Shown in pieces: positions 61,033 to 64,000 of a stretch of DNA of 64,000 nt. Source of the stretch: Pseudomonas iranensis. Lineage in GTDB: Bacteria > Pseudomonadota > Gammaproteobacteria > Pseudomonadales > Pseudomonadaceae. The notes below the pieces were generated by a model. The model saw only the letters and a program-made list of their open reading frames with translations. It searched no databases and had not been told where the DNA came from. A program made the translations under genes and the position numbers. Numbering within the stretch: the stretch's first letter is position 1; each line of letters begins with the position of its first letter. The stretch is taken from positions 4,439,501 to 4,503,500 of the forward strand of contig NZ_CP077092.1 of the NCBI RefSeq assembly GCF_014268585.2, given 5' to 3'.

Positions 61033-61728
61033 TCAGCCAGCTTCACTCAACAACCGATACCCAACCCCCGCCTCAGTCACGATAAACCGCGGCCGGGTCG
61101 GGTCATCCGCCAGTTTCTGCCGCAGGTGCCCGACCACGATGCGCAGGTAATGACTGTCCTCGGTGTGCGTCGGCCCCCAGATATCCTTGAGCAATTGCTG
61201 CTGAGTGATCACCCGCCCCGGATGCCGCGCCAATTGCGCGAGCACCGCATATTCCTTGCGGGTCAGGGCGACTTCGGCGCCATCGAGCAGCACGCGCCGA
61301 TAGGCCAGATCCACGGTCAACGGGCCGAAACTCAGCGCCGCCGGCTGCGCCTCCCCCGCCGGTGCCTGACGCAACAACGCGCGGACCCGGGCGAGAAACT
61401 CCTGAATGCCGAACGGTTTGGTCACGTAGTCATTGGCGCCGCCATCCAGCGCTTCGACTTTCTGCCCTTCACTGGCGCGCACCGACAGCACCAGCACTGG
61501 CGTGGTCGCCCACTCGCGCAACTCGCGCAGCACCTGCTGACCGTCCATGTCCGGCAACCCGAGGTCGAGCACCACCAGGTCCGGTTTGCTCAGCGCGGCC
61601 TGCGCCAGGCCTTCAGCGCCGGTGCCCGCTTCGAGCACTTTGTAGCCTTGTGAAGCGAGGCTGATGCGCAGGAATTTGCGGATCTGCGGTTCGTCATCGA
61701 TGACCAAAATGGTCGCGGTCTGGCTCAT
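61033..61728 (-). CDS. kdpE: Response regulator KdpE
   Basis: A 231-residue OmpR-family regulator of the high-affinity K+ transporter kdpFABC. Receiver about 1-120 with Asp in VVLDLGLPDMDG, then a winged-helix domain (about 135-230) with LTRKEYAVLAQLARHPGRV and VGHLRQKL. It follows kdpD on the same strand 48 bases away. The kdpFABC genes are not in the window and would be expected beyond 64000. Confidence 0.94.
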   Translation of the reverse strand: MSQTATILVIDDEPQIRKFLRISLASQGYKVLEAGTGAEGLAQAALSKPDLVVLDLGLPDMDGQQVLRELREWATTPVLVLSVRASEGQKVEALDGGANDYVTKPFGIQEFLARVRALLRQAPAGEAQPAALSFGPLTVDLAYRRVLLDGAEVALTRKEYAVLAQLARHPGRVITQQQLLKDIWGPTHTEDSHYLRIVVGHLRQKLADDPTRPRFIVTEAGVGYRLLSEAG

Positions 61729-61776
61729 GAATTCACATCAACACAATAGATTGGCAAGAGAGTAGCGCAGTCGACT

Positions 61777-64000
61777 TCAAGCTTCACCGTCCATCCCCGG
61801 CTGCGCCTGCAACGGCAGGTGCAAGGTGATGCAGGTGCCGCGCCCGTCGATGCCGTCAGCTACGGAAATACGCCCGCCGTGCGCGCCGACCATGCCCTGA
61901 CAGATCGCCAGCCCCAACCCCGTGCCCTGCCCGCCGCGATCACCGCGCGCGGCGGTGTAGAACATGTCGAAAATCTTCGCTCGGTCCTCTTCGGGTATCC
62001 CCGGGCCTTCATCGCTGACCGCAAAGAAAATCTCCTGCTCATCGGCGCCGGCGCGCAGTTGCAGGCGACCGTGGCTGGGGGAAAAGCGCGCGGCGTTCTC
62101 CAGCACGTTAACCAGCGCCTGCTCGATCAGCGCCGCGTGCACATACAGCAACGGCAGCTCGGCCGGCACTTCGGTGCTGACCTGCAGCGGCGCCAGCACG
62201 GCGCGCAGGCGATTGAGCGAACTGCCGACGATATCGGCTGGCGAAACCCAGTCGCGCGCCAGCTTCAGGGCGCCGTGGCCGAGGCGGGTCATGTCGAGCA
62301 GGTTCTGGATGTAGCGGTCGAGGCGTTCGGCCTCATCGCGGGTGCCTTCGAGCAGCTCGCGGCGATCCTCCAGCGGGATCGCTTCGCCGAGGGCCAACAG
62401 GCTGTCGATGCTGCCGCGCATGGCCGTCAGCGGCGTGCGCAAATCGTGGGACACCGAGGCCAGCAAGGCGCTGCGCAATTGTTCGGTTTCGCCGTGCAGA
62501 CGCGCCGCTTCGAGGTCATCGGCCAATTGCGCGCGGGCCAGGGCTTGCGCCAGCGGCTGGCTCAGCGCAGTGAGCAAACGCCGGCGCTGACCGCTCAAGC
62601 TCTGGCCTTCCTTGGCGCAAACGCCGAGCAACGCCAGCGGCCCGTCCTCGACCGACAACGGCCACCACCACCAACGGCCCAGCGGCAAGGTACCGGTGCC
62701 CTTGCCCGCCGGTTGATCGTGTTGCCAGGCCCAATCGGCGGCGGCGCGTTCGGCCTCGGTGAATTGCAGTGGCCCGCCGGTTTCGACTTTCCAGCCGCCC
62801 TGGCCGTCGCGGTTGAGCAAGCACAATTGCACATCGCTCCAGCCTTCGAGGTGTTGCGCGGCGGCGCTGATCACGGCCTGGCGGTCGGTCGCGGCGGTGA
62901 GTTTGCGCGACAGGTCGAGCAGTTCGCTGGTTTCTTCCTGGGTATCGCGCAAAGCCTGCAATTGCCGCCGCTGACGCGCCGCAAGGTTGCCGGTGAGCGC
63001 CGCCATCAACAGGAAGAACAGCAGCGTCAGCACATCTTCTTCGCGCTGAATGCTGAACGAGAAATTCGGCGGGATAAACAGAAAATCGTAGGTGAGAAAC
63101 GACAGCGCCGCACAGGCCAGCGCCGGGCCGAGGCTACTGCGCACCGCCACCAGCAACACCGCCGCGAGAAACACCAGCGAGATGTTCGGCAACGGCAACA
63201 CACTCGACACCGCCCAGGCCAGGGCCGTGGCCAACAACGTCGCGACCAGCGCCAGCGCATAGTCGAACCACACCAGCGTGACTGAATTACGCGGGCGCGG
63301 TTGGTGCTGCTCGTGGTCACTGTCGAGCACGTTGATTTCCAGACCGTGAGCCTGACGCAGCAGGCGCGCCGCCAGGCCACCGCCGAACAGTCGACGGCGC
63401 AGACGTGGCCGCGATTGGCCGACCAGCAACAGACTGGCGCGGCGTTCGGCGGCGTGTTGAATCAGGGTTTTCGCCACTTCGCCGGCCCGCAACAGCACCA
63501 CTTCGCCACCGAGGCGTTCGGCCAGTTGCTGGGCGCTTTGCAGGCGCAACCGCGATTGCTCGTCACGGGCACTGCCGTTGTCGACGTGCACCAGACTCCA
63601 CGGCAGATGCCGGCGCTGGGCGACGCGGCTGGCGTGACGCACCAGCCGCTCGGCCTGCGCATCGCCATCGATGCCGACCAACAAACGCCCGCGCACCGCC
63701 GGCGCGGCCTGGCCGAGTTGGCGATAGCCCTGGGCCAGATCGTTGTCGACCTGCGCGGCAGCGGTCTGCATTGCCAGTTCACGCAGTGCGGTGAGATTGG
63801 TCTGGGTGAAAAAAGCATCGATCGCAGCGCGGGCCTGTTCCGGCACGTAGACCTTGCCTTCGCGCAGACGCTCGAGCAATTCACGCGGCGGCAGGTCGAT
63901 CAGCAGCAGCTCGAAAGCTTCCTGCAAGACCCAGTCCGGCAGGGTTTCGCGCACCTGCACGCCAGTGATGCCGCGCACCTGATCATTGAGGCTTTCCAGG
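61777..64000 (-). CDS. kdpD: Osmosensitive K+ channel histidine kinase KdpD (5' end missing)
   Basis: The frame is open at the window end, so about 740 C-terminal residues are visible. From the edge inward: the end of the KdpD N-terminal domain (TGVQVRETLPDWVL), a Usp-like domain (about visible 110-240), four closely spaced membrane helices (about 245-345), a GAF-like domain (about 370-500), HisKA with His in VSHDLRTPLTAM, and HATPase_c (NVLENAARF, DEGPGIPE, GTGLGLAI). It phosphorylates KdpE when K+ is limiting. The Walker-motif N-terminus lies outside the window. Confidence 0.95.
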   Translation of the reverse strand, partial: LESLNDQVRGITGVQVRETLPDWVLQEAFELLLIDLPPRELLERLREGKVYVPEQARAAIDAFFTQTNLTALRELAMQTAAAQVDNDLAQGYRQLGQAAPAVRGRLLVGIDGDAQAERLVRHASRVAQRRHLPWSLVHVDNGSARDEQSRLRLQSAQQLAERLGGEVVLLRAGEVAKTLIQHAAERRASLLLVGQSRPRLRRRLFGGGLAARLLRQAHGLEINVLDSDHEQHQPRPRNSVTLVWFDYALALVATLLATALAWAVSSVLPLPNISLVFLAAVLLVAVRSSLGPALACAALSFLTYDFLFIPPNFSFSIQREEDVLTLLFFLLMAALTGNLAARQRRQLQALRDTQEETSELLDLSRKLTAATDRQAVISAAAQHLEGWSDVQLCLLNRDGQGGWKVETGGPLQFTEAERAAADWAWQHDQPAGKGTGTLPLGRWWWWPLSVEDGPLALLGVCAKEGQSLSGQRRRLLTALSQPLAQALARAQLADDLEAARLHGETEQLRSALLASVSHDLRTPLTAMRGSIDSLLALGEAIPLEDRRELLEGTRDEAERLDRYIQNLLDMTRLGHGALKLARDWVSPADIVGSSLNRLRAVLAPLQVSTEVPAELPLLYVHAALIEQALVNVLENAARFSPSHGRLQLRAGADEQEIFFAVSDEGPGIPEEDRAKIFDMFYTAARGDRGGQGTGLGLAICQGMVGAHGGRISVADGIDGRGTCITLHLPLQAQPGMDGEA

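Noticed and set aside
61819..63285. 488-codon plus-strand frame across kdpD
   Set aside because: Antisense shadow of kdpD, which is complete in its domains here.

Overview
The window is chromosomal DNA from a Pseudomonas, most likely of the P. fluorescens group. Base composition is GC-rich and genes are tightly packed. Most gene gaps that are not promoters hold copies of a REP palindrome with core GTGGGAGCGAGCCTGCTC, which is typical of fluorescent pseudomonads. From memory, the gene order follows two P. aeruginosa PAO1 blocks. One is sagS-ospR-gpx-msrB-aminotransferase-htpX-tpm ... deaD-crotonase-class II DAHP synthase ... ohrR-ohr-efp-earP ... oprI-L,D-transpeptidase-tesA-ABC-greB ... mltF2-tatD-MCP. 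The other is cysB to class I DAHP synthase. I see no phage, insertion sequence, CRISPR array, rRNA or tRNA. This is core genome with a few accessory-looking pieces.

Layout. 1-5149: the end of a Kef-type antiporter, an ammonium transporter, a three-gene membrane-anchor operon (DUF883, YqjE-like, small protein) and an EAL protein. 5219-6547: dgt. 6920-14194: a three-gene signalling cluster of BvgA-like regulator, 1.2-kb-residue-class BvgS-like hybrid kinase and a membrane HD-GYP protein. 14195-15564: a GAF-type methionine sulfoxide reductase and a DUF815 ATPase. 15688-23034: sagS, ospR, gpx, msrB, alaA, htpX and tpm, a signalling and redox/stress block. 23035-30758: dioxygenase, deaD, crotonase, spermidine-synthase-like protein, class II DAHP synthase, an AlkX/YcaQ glycosylase and a DUF1127 protein.

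30856-37781: two LysR regulators around a TauE/SafE transporter, then ohrR-ohr-esterase, efp and earP. 37907-44764: a small membrane protein, a Gre-like factor, cysB, Usp, 5'-nucleotidase, a PanE-like reductase and thioredoxin-like gene, a PilZ-like protein, class I DAHP synthase and a GNAT protein. 45403-54167: oprI with its L,D-transpeptidase neighbour, tesA, an ABC exporter, greB, DoxX and MltF2. 54402-64000: tatD, a chemoreceptor, an Mpo1-like protein, a thioesterase, a CHAD protein, a lipoprotein, a patatin, kdpE and most of kdpD.

Three themes link the genes. The first is c-di-GMP and multistep phosphorelay signalling (EAL protein, HD-GYP protein, two hybrid kinases, PilZ-like protein). 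The second is thiol and peroxide stress (gpx, two methionine sulfoxide reductases, ospR, ohrR/ohr), with operator-like repeats visible in front of gpx, ohr and ohrR. The third is the cell envelope (oprI, L,D-transpeptidase, lytic transglycosylase, TesA, ABC exporter). The signals most worth a second look are the HD-GYP protein with a large insertion inside its catalytic core and its genetic link to the BvgS-like kinase, the shared ohr/ohrR operator, the near-perfect palindrome before gpx, the terminator-like hairpin in the msrB leader, and the two fixed geometries of REP doublets, two similar copies of which bracket ohr and an esterase.
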